Assembly (NCBI GenBank): GCA_024231955.1
Contig: JAAEPZ010001024.1
Location: forward strand, 372,001 to 436,000
From: a bacterium
GTDB taxonomy: Bacteria > Krumholzibacteriota > Krumholzibacteriia > JACNKJ01
Direction: 5' to 3'
DNA: 64,000 nt
Position 1 is the stretch's first letter. Every line of letters starts with the position of its first letter. Of the stretch, positions 51,206 to 59,919 are shown one piece after another. Both the position numbers and the translations under genes were made by a program. The notes under the pieces were generated by a model, which was given only the letters and a program-made list of their open reading frames with translations, was not told the DNA's origin and did not search any database.

Positions 51206-54166
51206 ATGAATCGTATTCTGACGACAATTGCCATCTCAATCGCAACCATGTTGCCGCTATCCGCATCAGCTGCCGATATATACATCAACGAGGTCCTGTC
51301 CGCCAACATCACAGGCTTTACGGACGAGTTCGGTGAGAATGAAGATTGGCTGGAGATCTATAACAACGAATCGATCGCCGTTGATCTCACCGGATATGGT
51401 CTTTCGGATGATATCAGTGAACCGATGAAATGGCTCTTTCCGGCCACCACTATTGAACCTTACGGCCACCTGCTCATTATAGCTTCGGGTAGAGATCTTG
51501 TTGATACCTATTTGCACTCCAGCTTCAAGATCAACTCCGCTGGTGAGTCCCTGATTCTGTCCGATGATTCTGGGCTTCCGCTCGACACCATACACATGCC
51601 TGAGTTGCCTGCCGACATATCCCTCGGCCACAGCCCCGACGGCCCCGGTGGTTTGTACTATTTTTTGGAACCGACACCCGGCACGGCAAACATCAGCGAG
51701 ACATACGCATGTATCGCCGAGGAGCCGACGGCGACACCGGACCCGGGTTTTCACGCGGGTCCGGCTCTGGTGGAGCTGAGCGTCGAATCACTTGGTGATA
51801 TCCGATATACGCTGGACGGTTCGGTGCCGACCAGCGACAGCCCGCTCTACTTCAACGCCATACTGGTCGACTCGACCTCCGCTCTCCGTGCGCGCCTGTT
51901 CCGGGACAACTGCATCCCGAGCAATATCATCACCGGCACCTACATCATCGGTGAGGATTTCACCCTCCCCGTGATCTGCATCACCACCGATCCCTACAAC
52001 CTCTGGGATGACGACTACGGCATTCACGCCATGGGACACAATGCAGAACCCGATTGGCCCTACCAGGGCGCCAACTTCTGGCAAGGCTGGGAGCGACCGG
52101 CCGACATTGAATTCTTCGAGCTTGATGGAGAGAGGTTCGATTTCAGTTGCGGCATCATGATCCATGGGGGCTACTCAAAAGGGTATGACCAGAAGTCATT
52201 CCGCCTGGTGGCCCGCGGTAAATACGGGTGGAGCGAAATCGAGTATCCGTTCTTCGGCGAGGAACATCCCGTCGACAGCTTCAAGCGTTTGATCGTTCGC
52301 AACACCGGTCAGGATTTCCTGTATGCCCAGTGCCGCGACGTCCTGGCCCACGCCTTCACCGAGGATACCGACCTGGAGAACATGGCCACTCGCCCGTGCA
52401 TCGCCTATGTGAACGGAATGTACTGGGGCTATATGAATATCCGCGAGCGGATCGACAAGTATTTTCTGGAAAGTTACTACGGCGTCAGCCCGGACAGCGT
52501 CGACATCACCGGCGGACAGTACTCCGTGATAGAGGGCTCGGGCGATCTCTGGTTTGAGCTGTACAACTTCATTGCCGACAACGATATGTCCATTCAATCC
52601 AATTACGACTGGGTTCAAACCCAGATGGAGGTGGGCAATTTCGCCGAGTACAATGTCTTCAATATCTTCCTGGCTCACACCGACTGGCCCCACCACAACA
52701 TCAAGAGATGGCGACCGCAGCGTCCCGACGGCCGTTGGCGCTGGTACTACTTCGACCTCGATCACGTCTTGAGGGTTGGTGGCGGCCCCACCACCCACAA
52801 CACCCTGGATTACGCGACCAATCCCGACTACGAGGCCTATCACATTCCGCTCTGGGCCACGGTCATGCTCAACAATCTTCTAAAAAACGGGGAGTTTCGG
52901 GATCTGTTCATCAATTACTACTGCGATCATATGAACAGCTCCCTCAGCGAGACCGCGATGATGGAGGTCTACGATTCGACCACGGGGACCATCGCCGCGG
53001 AGATCCCCAGGCATCGTGACCGCTGGGACATCTCCTCAAGCTGGGCAAGCCGTCTTTACTATGTGCATGAGTTCATAGAAAATCGTCGCGAGTTCGCGAT
53101 TGAGCACCTCATGGACTTCTTCTCCCTGCAGGACACCTTGCACCTGGCTCTGGACGTGGCTCCGGCCGGCGGCGGCACAATCAGTCTGACGGCGGTTGGG
53201 ATCGATGAAGCCTGGACAGGCACCTACTTCCAGGGGGTTCCGATCAATCTTCACGTCGAAGCCGCACCGGGCTTCCTGTTCGACAGATGGTCCGGAGCTG
53301 CCCTGCCTGCCGGACCCGATGCCACCATCACGCTGACGGAAGATACCGCCCTGACCGCCATGTTCGTACAGGACACCGCCTCCACGCCAAGGGCGGTCAT
53401 CAATGAGATCAACTACCATTCACATGTTGATTTCGATTCTGGCGACTGGGTTGAGCTTCATAATCCCGGCTTATCAAGTCTCGACCTGTCCGGCTGGGTT
53501 CTCAAAGACGACAACTATGATCACACATTCACTTTCCCGGAGAACACAATCCTGCTTGCCGGCGATTACCTGGTGGTGTGTGACAATCTGGATGACTTTC
53601 AGTCTTCATTCCCCGGCATTGACTGCGCCATCGGCGATATGGATTTCAGCTTCGGCGGTAATGGCGACCAGGTGCGTCTTTTCAACAGCCAAGAGGAGTT
53701 GGTCGACGAGGTCGAGTATGACGACACGCCCCCCTGGCCCAGTGAGCCCGATGGCGGAGGACCCACCCTGGAACTGACTCACCCTCTCGCGGATAACGGC
53801 TTGCCCGAGTTCTGGAGCAGCTCCATCACGGCTCACGGCACACCCGGCGAGTTCAACAGCACTTACAGTGCGGTGGCCGTAGCGGAGGGGGATGAGGTGC
53901 CGACGGCAACGGTCCTCTTGCCCCCATGGCCCAACCCGTTCAACCCCGTCACCACCATCAGTTTCCACCTCAAGCTGCAGGGACCTGTGAGGCTTGATAT
54001 CTTCGATGTCCGCGGGCGGCATCTGGAAACTCTGATCAACAGGAGCCTGCAACCGGGGCAACACGAGTTGACCTGGCGTCCCGACAACCTGCCCAGCGGC
54101 CTCTATACGGCCCGGCTGCACACGGAAGCGGGCGATCAAAGCCGCAAGCTGGTGTTATTGAAGTAA
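51206..54166 (+). CDS. Exported CotH-kinase-like protein with lamin-tail domains and sorting module
   Basis: 986 residues. After a signal peptide (TTIAISIATMLPLSASA) the order is: lamin-tail domain 1 (about 25-155; INEVLSANITGF...DWLEIYN), a chitobiase C-terminal-like segment (about 185-240; IRYTLDGSVPTSDSPLY), a CotH domain (about 250-600; IMIHGGYSKGYDQKSFRL, YWGYMNIRERIDKYFL, WRWYYFDLDHV), a divergent InlB-type repeat (about 645-725; GFLFDRWSGAAL), lamin-tail domain 2 (about 730-870) and the sorting module (PPWPNPFNPVT...PSGLYTARL...KLVLLK). CotH domains are atypical protein kinases of spore coats and of exported bacterial proteins; activity here is an inference. A terminator follows. Confidence 0.88.
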   Translation: MNRILTTIAISIATMLPLSASAADIYINEVLSANITGFTDEFGENEDWLEIYNNESIAVDLTGYGLSDDISEPMKWLFPATTIEPYGHLLIIASGRDLVDTYLHSSFKINSAGESLILSDDSGLPLDTIHMPELPADISLGHSPDGPGGLYYFLEPTPGTANISETYACIAEEPTATPDPGFHAGPALVELSVESLGDIRYTLDGSVPTSDSPLYFNAILVDSTSALRARLFRDNCIPSNIITGTYIIGEDFTLPVICITTDPYNLWDDDYGIHAMGHNAEPDWPYQGANFWQGWERPADIEFFELDGERFDFSCGIMIHGGYSKGYDQKSFRLVARGKYGWSEIEYPFFGEEHPVDSFKRLIVRNTGQDFLYAQCRDVLAHAFTEDTDLENMATRPCIAYVNGMYWGYMNIRERIDKYFLESYYGVSPDSVDITGGQYSVIEGSGDLWFELYNFIADNDMSIQSNYDWVQTQMEVGNFAEYNVFNIFLAHTDWPHHNIKRWRPQRPDGRWRWYYFDLDHVLRVGGGPTTHNTLDYATNPDYEAYHIPLWATVMLNNLLKNGEFRDLFINYYCDHMNSSLSETAMMEVYDSTTGTIAAEIPRHRDRWDISSSWASRLYYVHEFIENRREFAIEHLMDFFSLQDTLHLALDVAPAGGGTISLTAVGIDEAWTGTYFQGVPINLHVEAAPGFLFDRWSGAALPAGPDATITLTEDTALTAMFVQDTASTPRAVINEINYHSHVDFDSGDWVELHNPGLSSLDLSGWVLKDDNYDHTFTFPENTILLAGDYLVVCDNLDDFQSSFPGIDCAIGDMDFSFGGNGDQVRLFNSQEELVDEVEYDDTPPWPSEPDGGGPTLELTHPLADNGLPEFWSSSITAHGTPGEFNSTYSAVAVAEGDEVPTATVLLPPWPNPFNPVTTISFHLKLQGPVRLDIFDVRGRHLETLINRSLQPGQHELTWRPDNLPSGLYTARLHTEAGDQSRKLVLLK

Positions 54167-54185
54167 TGCCGGAAAACCGCCATAT

Positions 54186-54213
54186 CCCGGACCGGGTGAC
54201 TGGTCCGGGTTAT
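54186..54213 (+). terminator. Rho-independent-type terminator of the CotH gene
   Basis: A perfect 8-bp stem (CCCGGACC with GGTCCGGG) with an 8-nt loop, followed by TTATTTA. Confidence 0.7.
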
Positions 54214-54247
54214 TTATCGGGATCGGCTGCCTGGAGATGACTCCGGG

Positions 54248-54586
54248 TTAAACATCGCGCACAATTGAGTAGAGAAACCAGCGCTGCCTTTTGCCGCCCT
54301 GCCGCTGGAAATAGAGTTTGTATTCGCGTCCACGATCGCAGCGAACCTGAAACCAGTGGCGCCTGACATACTTTTCAGAACTGCCGCTTTTGCAGTCCGA
54401 CACACTCTTCCAGGTATCCAGCACCTCGACGATTTTAAGCTCCTCGTCCCGCCAGGCAAACCCCTCCGGCAGACCGGGAGAACCCGCGGCCATGACGGCG
54501 GTGTCCCCGAATACACCCAGAGGTTTGATCGCTTCGCTGATCAATCGCTCGGGCGGCGGATCGATGCTGTTCGGCCGGTCGTCCAT
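54248..54586 (-). CDS. Small DUF6504-like protein
   Basis: 112 residues from the ATG at 54586, with AAGGAG upstream. The core GLPEGFAWRDEELKIVEVLD, then TWKS, RHWFQVRCDRGREYKLYF and a closing RWFLYSI, resembles the DUF6504 group: small beta-rich proteins encoded near Y-family or DnaE2 polymerases in some actinobacteria. No such gene is adjacent here. It is divergent from the SDR gene. Function unknown. Confidence 0.55.
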   Translation of the reverse strand: MDDRPNSIDPPPERLISEAIKPLGVFGDTAVMAAGSPGLPEGFAWRDEELKIVEVLDTWKSVSDCKSGSSEKYVRRHWFQVRCDRGREYKLYFQRQGGKRQRWFLYSIVRDV

Positions 54587-54753
54587 ATGAGCTCCTTGCC
54601 GTTTTTTCCCTTCGCACGCCATTGGCTGCGCAGTTATCTCGACTCTTCCCCAAACAACTACTATACTGTTCGCGGAAAGTGAAATCATCCTGTTTAAACG
54701 GATTCTGTATTTCAAACACGAATCCACAGTATGGATCTTGCGATGGAGGGGCC

Positions 54754-55545
54754 ATGGATCTCGAAATCAAAGGTAAGGTCGCTCTGGTGGCCGCCGCCAG
54801 CCGTGGTCTGGGGAGGGCCGTGGCTGAACGGTTGGCGCGAGAGGGTGCTCAGGTTGCTGTCTGTTCGCGGGACGAGGAGTCGATTCTACGTGTCGGCAAC
54901 GAGATTGCCGACGAAACCGGCGGCAAGATTTTCGCCGCCGCCTGCGACGTCACCGACAGCAGGCAGGTGGGGGACTTCGTACGAAAGGTGCGCGATGAAC
55001 TTGGCCCCGTCGCCATTCTGGTCACCAACGCCGGAGGCCCGGCCGCCGGCCCCGCACTCGATTTCGATCCCGACGACTATCGCGCCGCAATTGAACTCAA
55101 TCTGATGAGTACGATCACCCTGGTTCACGCGATCCTGCCCGATATGCGTCAACTGGAGTGGGGGCGAATCGTGGCCGTGACCTCGGTGGCCGCCAAGCAA
55201 CCTATCGGCACGCTGATCCTGTCCAATACGGCTCGCGCCGGTGTTCATGGTTACCTGAAAACACTCTCCGCCCAGGTGGCCGTGGAGGGGATTACCGTCA
55301 ACACTGTCCTGCCCGGCTACACGCTCACCGAGCGGGTGGAGAATCTTGCCCGAAGCTATGCCGCTACAGGTAAAGGTGATGAAGATGATTTCTATAGTGC
55401 GGTGAATGCCGATATTCCGGCTGCAAGATTGGGCAAACCGGAGGAATTCGCCAATGCCGTTGCTTTCCTCGTATCCGAAGGAGCCGGATATATCACGGGG
55501 GTCTCACTCCCCATTGACGGGGGCTTCACAAGAGGGCTATTCTAA
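54754..55545 (+). CDS. SDR-family oxidoreductase with altered catalytic tetrad (FabG-like)
   Basis: 263 residues from the ATG at 54754, with GGAGG just upstream. The Rossmann motif reads AAASRGLGRAVAE, and the NNAG-like motif reads VTNAGGPA. The catalytic Ser is present (AVTSVAAKQ), but the usual YxxxK is replaced by SNTARAGV. A subgroup of FabG-like SDR proteins with an imperfect tetrad is known. The C-terminus ITGVSLPIDGGFTRGLF is typical of SDR proteins. It is first in a rightward run with a cupin (28 bases on), an unknown protein and, past a terminator, a transaminase. Confidence 0.85.
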   Translation: MDLEIKGKVALVAAASRGLGRAVAERLAREGAQVAVCSRDEESILRVGNEIADETGGKIFAAACDVTDSRQVGDFVRKVRDELGPVAILVTNAGGPAAGPALDFDPDDYRAAIELNLMSTITLVHAILPDMRQLEWGRIVAVTSVAAKQPIGTLILSNTARAGVHGYLKTLSAQVAVEGITVNTVLPGYTLTERVENLARSYAATGKGDEDDFYSAVNADIPAARLGKPEEFANAVAFLVSEGAGYITGVSLPIDGGFTRGLF

Positions 55546-55573
55546 CGGGCACCATTAATGAAAGGGATTGCCG

Positions 55574-55933
55574 ATGTCGGAAATCAACGAAAAATGGGAG
55601 GGGACACCCTACCCCGATATGATCCGCAATCTGCCGGAGATCGAGATACCAATCGATGGCATTCGTGGCTGGTTGCTTCAGGACGGCACGATTCAGGCCG
55701 TCTTCTTCGACCTGCAGCCAATAGGTGAAATCCCCCCGCACTCCCATTGCGATCAATGGGGTCTGGTCCTCGATGGGACAATGAAGCTCACCATCGACGG
55801 CGAGGAGAAAACCTATACGCGTGGGGACAGATACTTCATCCCCGAGGGTGTGGTCCACTCGGCGATTTTCCTGACGCGTGTGTTTGTGATCGACTATTTC
55901 AACGCATCTGATCGCTATACAATCAAGGCGTAG
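55574..55933 (+). CDS. Small cupin-domain protein
   Basis: 119 residues from the ATG at 55574, with AAGGG upstream. A single cupin fold: motif 1 is PPHSHCDQWGLVLDG (two His; the Glu position appears as Asp/Gln) and motif 2 is GDRYFIPEGVVHSAIF (third His). It could bind one metal ion. Single-domain cupins of this size can be isomerases, dioxygenases or ligand sensors, and sequence does not decide. It lies between the SDR gene and the unknown 414-residue gene on the same strand. Confidence 0.8.
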   Translation: MSEINEKWEGTPYPDMIRNLPEIEIPIDGIRGWLLQDGTIQAVFFDLQPIGEIPPHSHCDQWGLVLDGTMKLTIDGEEKTYTRGDRYFIPEGVVHSAIFLTRVFVIDYFNASDRYTIKA

Positions 55934-56042
55934 GGCAAACAGATAAACAGGTCCTCCACGGCAGCAATGACTTTCCACGACCGGAAGTATCTGCTCGTGG
56001 GCGCATCTTCAAAACCAATGGATCGAATCAAGGAGACAATCA

Positions 56043-57287
56043 ATGAAATACCAGCTGCTGTCAGCCGCCGACATAAAGGCTCTCGACGCCCTGAAGACTT
56101 TTCATGGCGGCGCCGACCAGATCAACGGGACCATCGCCACCAGAGGCAAGCTCGAAACACGTAAGAAGGTGCTTGCGGAGAAGGGCTACGGCGAGATGAT
56201 CGCTGATGCCGAAGAGCTGGTGAAGAGTTTCCCGAAGGTCGGAGACTTCGAAAAGGCCAACGACATCAGTTACAAAGACGGCAAGGGTGTCGGCACGGCG
56301 CAGGTCTCTGGGTTCCAGGGCGCAAAGGTCACTCATCACGCCATGAAGCGTTTCGCCCAGAGCGCCAATGAGGAGTACCCCTGTTTTGTCCCCTCGGAAT
56401 TCATATCGGTTGTGGCCCTGACGGACAACTACATCTACAGCGGCGACCTTATGGCCACGCTGACCATGGCCAACAACATCATGCAGGCCTCGAAGTTCTG
56501 CAGCACAAACCTTATCGGTATTCCGCAGCCGACCGCACGCTTCACCGAACTGGAGAAGGTAACCGGCAAGACTTTCGAAGTCGCCGATCTTGGCGACAAC
56601 CAGTCGGGGATCATCCTCAAGAACATGGGTACACCCTTCGGCAATCTCGGTGGTGTTGAGGTGGCCAACGACAACCATCTTATCTATCTGGATGGCGTGA
56701 CCCGCGCCGCAACGGAGACCGGCGGCGACTTCTACCTCAACCCGAGCTGGAGTTCGATCATCGCGGCGTGCTACTACGCGCGCGACATCAGGAACCTTAC
56801 CTTCAAGGTGTCGATGCTGTTGGCCACACAGAATCTGATGCAGTTCAGGATGCTTCTCAACATCATCAGCGAGTACATCCGCGACGACAACACCACGCCG
56901 ATCTACGAGATCAACATCGGCAACGCCGTCTCGCCCGAGAACTTCATCCTCTGTGCCCGGGAGTTGGATGCCAGCGGGATCAAGGGCGTCAGCCTGGCTG
57001 CCCACCTCCGCATCAATCCGGATCTGGGGATGGAGAACTTCAACTGGACGGACAACTGTTTCAAGGTGCTGGAGAGCGGTACGAACATCACTTACAAGTA
57101 TGAGAGCGACGGCACCGCGCGCGATCTTGACACCATGGCGGCCTACTTCCTGCCCGAAGATGAGCGCGACGCCATGGCGGACAAAATCGGCGATGTGATT
57201 TACTACAAATCGCTGCGCGCATCCAAGGATGGTATGGAGATGATGAGGCGGGGCATCAAACCTCTCTTCGCAGACTGCTCCTATTAA
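56043..57287 (+). CDS. Conserved-looking cytoplasmic protein of unknown function
   Basis: 414 residues with AAGGAG eight bases before the ATG. I do not recognise the family. It is soluble with no signal peptide; the composition and regular motifs (GVGTAQVSGFQGAKVTHHAM, LIGIPQPTARFTELEKVTGK, ADLGDNQSGIILKNMGTPFG, INIGNAVSPENF, AAHLRINPDLGMENFNWTD) suggest an alpha/beta enzyme, perhaps a barrel. A cobalamin-binding DxHxxG motif and a PLP lysine motif are absent. Good codon and ribosome-binding-site quality and the operon position argue for a real, expressed gene. It follows the SDR and cupin genes, and a strong terminator lies right after it, before the transaminase gene. Confidence 0.8.
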   Translation: MKYQLLSAADIKALDALKTFHGGADQINGTIATRGKLETRKKVLAEKGYGEMIADAEELVKSFPKVGDFEKANDISYKDGKGVGTAQVSGFQGAKVTHHAMKRFAQSANEEYPCFVPSEFISVVALTDNYIYSGDLMATLTMANNIMQASKFCSTNLIGIPQPTARFTELEKVTGKTFEVADLGDNQSGIILKNMGTPFGNLGGVEVANDNHLIYLDGVTRAATETGGDFYLNPSWSSIIAACYYARDIRNLTFKVSMLLATQNLMQFRMLLNIISEYIRDDNTTPIYEINIGNAVSPENFILCARELDASGIKGVSLAAHLRINPDLGMENFNWTDNCFKVLESGTNITYKYESDGTARDLDTMAAYFLPEDERDAMADKIGDVIYYKSLRASKDGMEMMRRGIKPLFADCSY

Positions 57288-57297
57288 AACCGACCGG

Positions 57298-57326
57298 GGG
57301 TCCGGCGCTCTGCGCCGGACCCTTTT
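57298..57326 (+). terminator. Rho-independent terminator between unknown gene and transaminase gene
   Basis: A perfect 11-bp GC-rich stem (57298-57308 with 57312-57322) with a 3-nt loop and a TTTT tail. It ends seven bases before the ribosome-binding site of the transaminase gene, so it may also limit read-through into that gene. Confidence 0.85.
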
Positions 57327-57344
57327 CCATGCCCGGAGATTACC

Positions 57345-58562
57345 ATGATCAGAAAATGGCAAGACAGGTTCGCGACCAATATCCGTCAGTATGAGGGCTA
57401 TGCTATCGGCAAGACGATCAAGTACCTCACCGATCCCGAGATCATCTCACTCGCCGGCGGTCTCCCTTCGCCTGACGTTTTCCAACGCAGCGGACTGAAA
57501 CTCGCCTCCGAGAAGGCGCTCAACGTTGGCATCGATCGCATCATGCAGTATTCGCCTATTCCGGGTGAGGACAGCCTGTTCAATGCGGTGATCGACTTCC
57601 TGAAGCGCGATGGCATCAATATCACCCGCGAGAACATGGTCATCACAACATCCGGGCAGCACGGTCTCGATCTCACCGGCCGCCTTTTTCTGGAGGCGGG
57701 GGATGTGGTGCTCTTCGATCGCCCCACATTCGCCGGGGCCATCGCCGCGTTCGACATGCAGTGCCCTCGCTATATCGGTGTGGACATCGAGGAGGACGGC
57801 TCCAACGTTACGGGTATGGAGCGTCGGGTAGAGGAGCTGGCGCAGGAGGGGATCAAGCCGAAGTTTATCTACGTTGTCCCCGATTTCCAGAATCCGACGG
57901 GGATCACCATGAGCCACGCCAAGCGGGAAGCTCTGCTCGATCTCAGCTACAAGCATGAGATCCCGATTGTGGAGGACAGCCCTTACCGTGATCTGCGCTA
58001 TTCGGGGGAGACGATCCCCGCGCTGTTCACGATGGATCAAGAGCGCGGCGGCGGCAATGTGATCGGCCTTTATACCTTCTCAAAGATCTTCTGCCCGGGA
58101 ATGCGAGTGGGCTTTAACATCGGCGCGCCCGAGGTGATAGCCAGAATGACTCATATCAAGGAGGGCAACATCCTCAACACCCCTCGCTACAACCAGGATA
58201 TGTGCACGGCGTTTCTGCGCGAGATGGATCTCGACGCCCACCTCAATGAGTGCAGGGAATACTATCGGCAGAAGCTTGAGATCTTCCTCGAAACCATGGA
58301 GGAGTTGTTCCCTCCCGAGAGTGGCGTAACCTGGACCGTGCCCGTGGGGGGGCTCTTCCTTTGGGTTTCGGTGCCGGACAGGATCGACACCAATGAACTC
58401 TTTTTCGAAGCGATCAAGCACAAGGTCGCCTACGTTCCGGGCGAGCAATTCTACGGCGAGAACCCTGCCCGCAATCACATGAGGATCAATTTCTCGTTCG
58501 TCTCGCTTGAGAATCTGATCGAGGCCGCCAAGCGGCTTGCGACCTGTATTAGCGAGCACTGA
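57345..58562 (+). CDS. PLP-dependent class I aminotransferase (2-aminoadipate transaminase-like)
   Basis: 405 residues with GGAG six bases upstream. Fold-type I motifs: ISLAGGLPSPDVF, YSPIPGEDSL, TTSGQHGLDL, YVVPDFQNPTGITMS with the conserved Asn, VEDSPYRDLRY with the Asp that pairs with the PLP ring, the Schiff-base Lys in YTFSKIFCPGMRVG, and a C-terminal Arg in HMRINFSFV. This is the LysN/aromatic-type transaminase group without a GntR domain. The substrate is undetermined. It follows the SDR-cupin-unknown run but is separated from it by a terminator and converges on trxB. Confidence 0.85.
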   Translation: MIRKWQDRFATNIRQYEGYAIGKTIKYLTDPEIISLAGGLPSPDVFQRSGLKLASEKALNVGIDRIMQYSPIPGEDSLFNAVIDFLKRDGINITRENMVITTSGQHGLDLTGRLFLEAGDVVLFDRPTFAGAIAAFDMQCPRYIGVDIEEDGSNVTGMERRVEELAQEGIKPKFIYVVPDFQNPTGITMSHAKREALLDLSYKHEIPIVEDSPYRDLRYSGETIPALFTMDQERGGGNVIGLYTFSKIFCPGMRVGFNIGAPEVIARMTHIKEGNILNTPRYNQDMCTAFLREMDLDAHLNECREYYRQKLEIFLETMEELFPPESGVTWTVPVGGLFLWVSVPDRIDTNELFFEAIKHKVAYVPGEQFYGENPARNHMRINFSFVSLENLIEAAKRLATCISEH

Positions 58563-58582
58563 CCCTTCATCCGTAGACATAT

Positions 58583-58615
58583 AAAAGCCCGCCTCCCAGG
58601 GGAGACGGGCTTTTT
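58583..58615. terminator. Bidirectional terminator between transaminase gene and trxB
   Basis: A stem of about 13 pairs with one mismatch, flanked by A4 on the left and T5 on the right, between convergent genes. Confidence 0.85.
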
Positions 58616-58632
58616 CTCTGGACAGCGACAGG

Positions 58633-59565
58633 CTACTCGGCGAATTTCTCCGCCTCGAGCAGCCTTTCGGCCTCTATCGCGGCCATGCAACCGGATCCGG
58701 CGGCGGTAATCGCCTGTTTGTACTCCGTATCCTGAATGTCGCCGCAGGCGAAAACGCCGGTAACACTGGTCTTGCCTTTATCGGCGATGATATAACCCGA
58801 TTCATCCAGGTCGATCTGCCCCTCGAATATCTTCGAGTTGGGAGTGTGACCGATCCCCAGGAAGACACCGTCGCAGGGTGTATCCGATATTTCGCCCGTC
58901 TTCACGTTCTTCAGGCGAATCCCCGTAACGATACCCGAGCCACCATCAAGGATCTCAAGGGGGACCGAATCCCAGATGAACTCGATTTTGTCGTTGGCGA
59001 AGGCCTGTTGCTGCATGGCTTTGCTGGCGCGCAGCTCGTCGCGACGATGAACGATCCGAACGCGTTTTCCGAAACGGGTGAGGAAGATCGCCTCCTCCAT
59101 CGCGGTATCGCCGCCGCCGATGACGATGACCTCCTTGTCCATGTAGAAGAATCCATCGCAGGTAGCGCAGGCGCTGACGCCATGACCGCGCAAACGGGTT
59201 TCGCTTTCGAGTCCGAGCCATCTCGCCGAGGCGCCGGTCGAGATGATCACGGTCTGGGCACGATGCTCTTTACCCTCAACCCACACGCCGAACGGACGTG
59301 TGGAGAGGTCCACCTTATCCACATCGCCCGCCACGAATTGTGTATCGAAGCGCTCGGCCTGCTTTCGGATGTTGTCCATAAGCTCCGGACCCTGGATCCC
59401 CTCGGGAAAACCGGGAAAGTTATCCACTTCCGTTGTGATCGTAAGTTGTCCACCGGACTGCAGCCCCTCGACCACTAAAGGGTTCAAACCCGCACGGGCA
59501 GCGTATATGGCAGCAGTTAGCCCCGCAGGACCGGTGCCTATGATGATAACATTGTGGATGTCCAT
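58633..59565 (-). CDS. trxB: Thioredoxin-disulfide reductase
   Basis: 310 residues from the ATG at 59565, chosen because GGAG lies at the right distance; an ATG at 59577 would add four residues. FAD-binding GTGPAGLTAAIYAARA at the N-terminus, redox-active CATC in SACATCDGFFY, NADPH-binding VIGGGDTAMEEA with the following HRRDELRASK, and a C-terminal GVFACGDIQD..YKQAITAAGSG. It reduces thioredoxin with NADPH in the cytoplasm. Upstream lies the DnaA-box-rich intergenic region. Confidence 0.95.
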   Translation of the reverse strand: MDIHNVIIIGTGPAGLTAAIYAARAGLNPLVVEGLQSGGQLTITTEVDNFPGFPEGIQGPELMDNIRKQAERFDTQFVAGDVDKVDLSTRPFGVWVEGKEHRAQTVIISTGASARWLGLESETRLRGHGVSACATCDGFFYMDKEVIVIGGGDTAMEEAIFLTRFGKRVRIVHRRDELRASKAMQQQAFANDKIEFIWDSVPLEILDGGSGIVTGIRLKNVKTGEISDTPCDGVFLGIGHTPNSKIFEGQIDLDESGYIIADKGKTSVTGVFACGDIQDTEYKQAITAAGSGCMAAIEAERLLEAEKFAE

Positions 59566-59919
59566 ACCTGTCTCCATTGCTTGTTTGAGGTGAATGTGGA
59601 TATCTTCGGATACCTAAACATAGATACTCATTTAGCCAGACCGGTTCAAGCTTATACAGATTGTTGAAAGCATACCAGATCGTGTGCCCGAGTTACCCAC
59701 AACCCAAGATAAGGTGGGTGTAAAACACCCTGCCGCTACAACACAAAGCGGTATAAGCGACTGTGGACAATGATGGGTATTCCCCATTAATCCATACCCA
59801 TAACTAGTTGAATTTAAGGGAGATGGGTGGATATCCACAATCACGCAAGGTTATCCACATATTGCGGAAATAAAAAGTCGGAGTGAGAGCGATCTCACTC
59901 CGACCAAAAATAGGGCCGC
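59566..59919. other. Intergenic region with clustered DnaA-box-like sites (candidate replication origin)
   Basis: 354 bases without a supported gene between trxB and bactofilin. Sites resembling the DnaA box TTATCCACA: 59851-59859 (perfect), 59831-59839 (ATATCCACA), 59762-59770 (reverse, TTGTCCACA), 59693-59701 (TTACCCACA), 59595-59603 (reverse, ATATCCACA) and 59652-59660 (TTATACAGA, weaker). Also present: a 12-bp palindrome GTGGATATCCAC (59827-59838), an 8-bp inverted repeat (59773-59780 with 59794-59801) and a small hairpin (59716-59730). The parA/parB genes and parS sites lie 3-4 kb away. This may be oriC or a DnaA-responsive control region; the true origin could also lie beyond the right edge. 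Confidence 0.45.
59872..59904 (-). terminator. Rho-independent terminator of the bactofilin gene
   Basis: A perfect 12-bp stem (59877-59888 with 59893-59904) with a GCGA-type loop; read leftward it is followed by TTTTTA. It lies 15 bases past the stop codon and ends the rsmG-to-bactofilin run. Confidence 0.9.

Noticed and set aside
56061..57362. 433-codon leftward frame opposite the unknown 414-aa gene
   Set aside because: The forward frame has a good ribosome-binding site and operon position, and a more protein-like composition; the reverse product is His/Arg/Val-rich like other shadows in the window.
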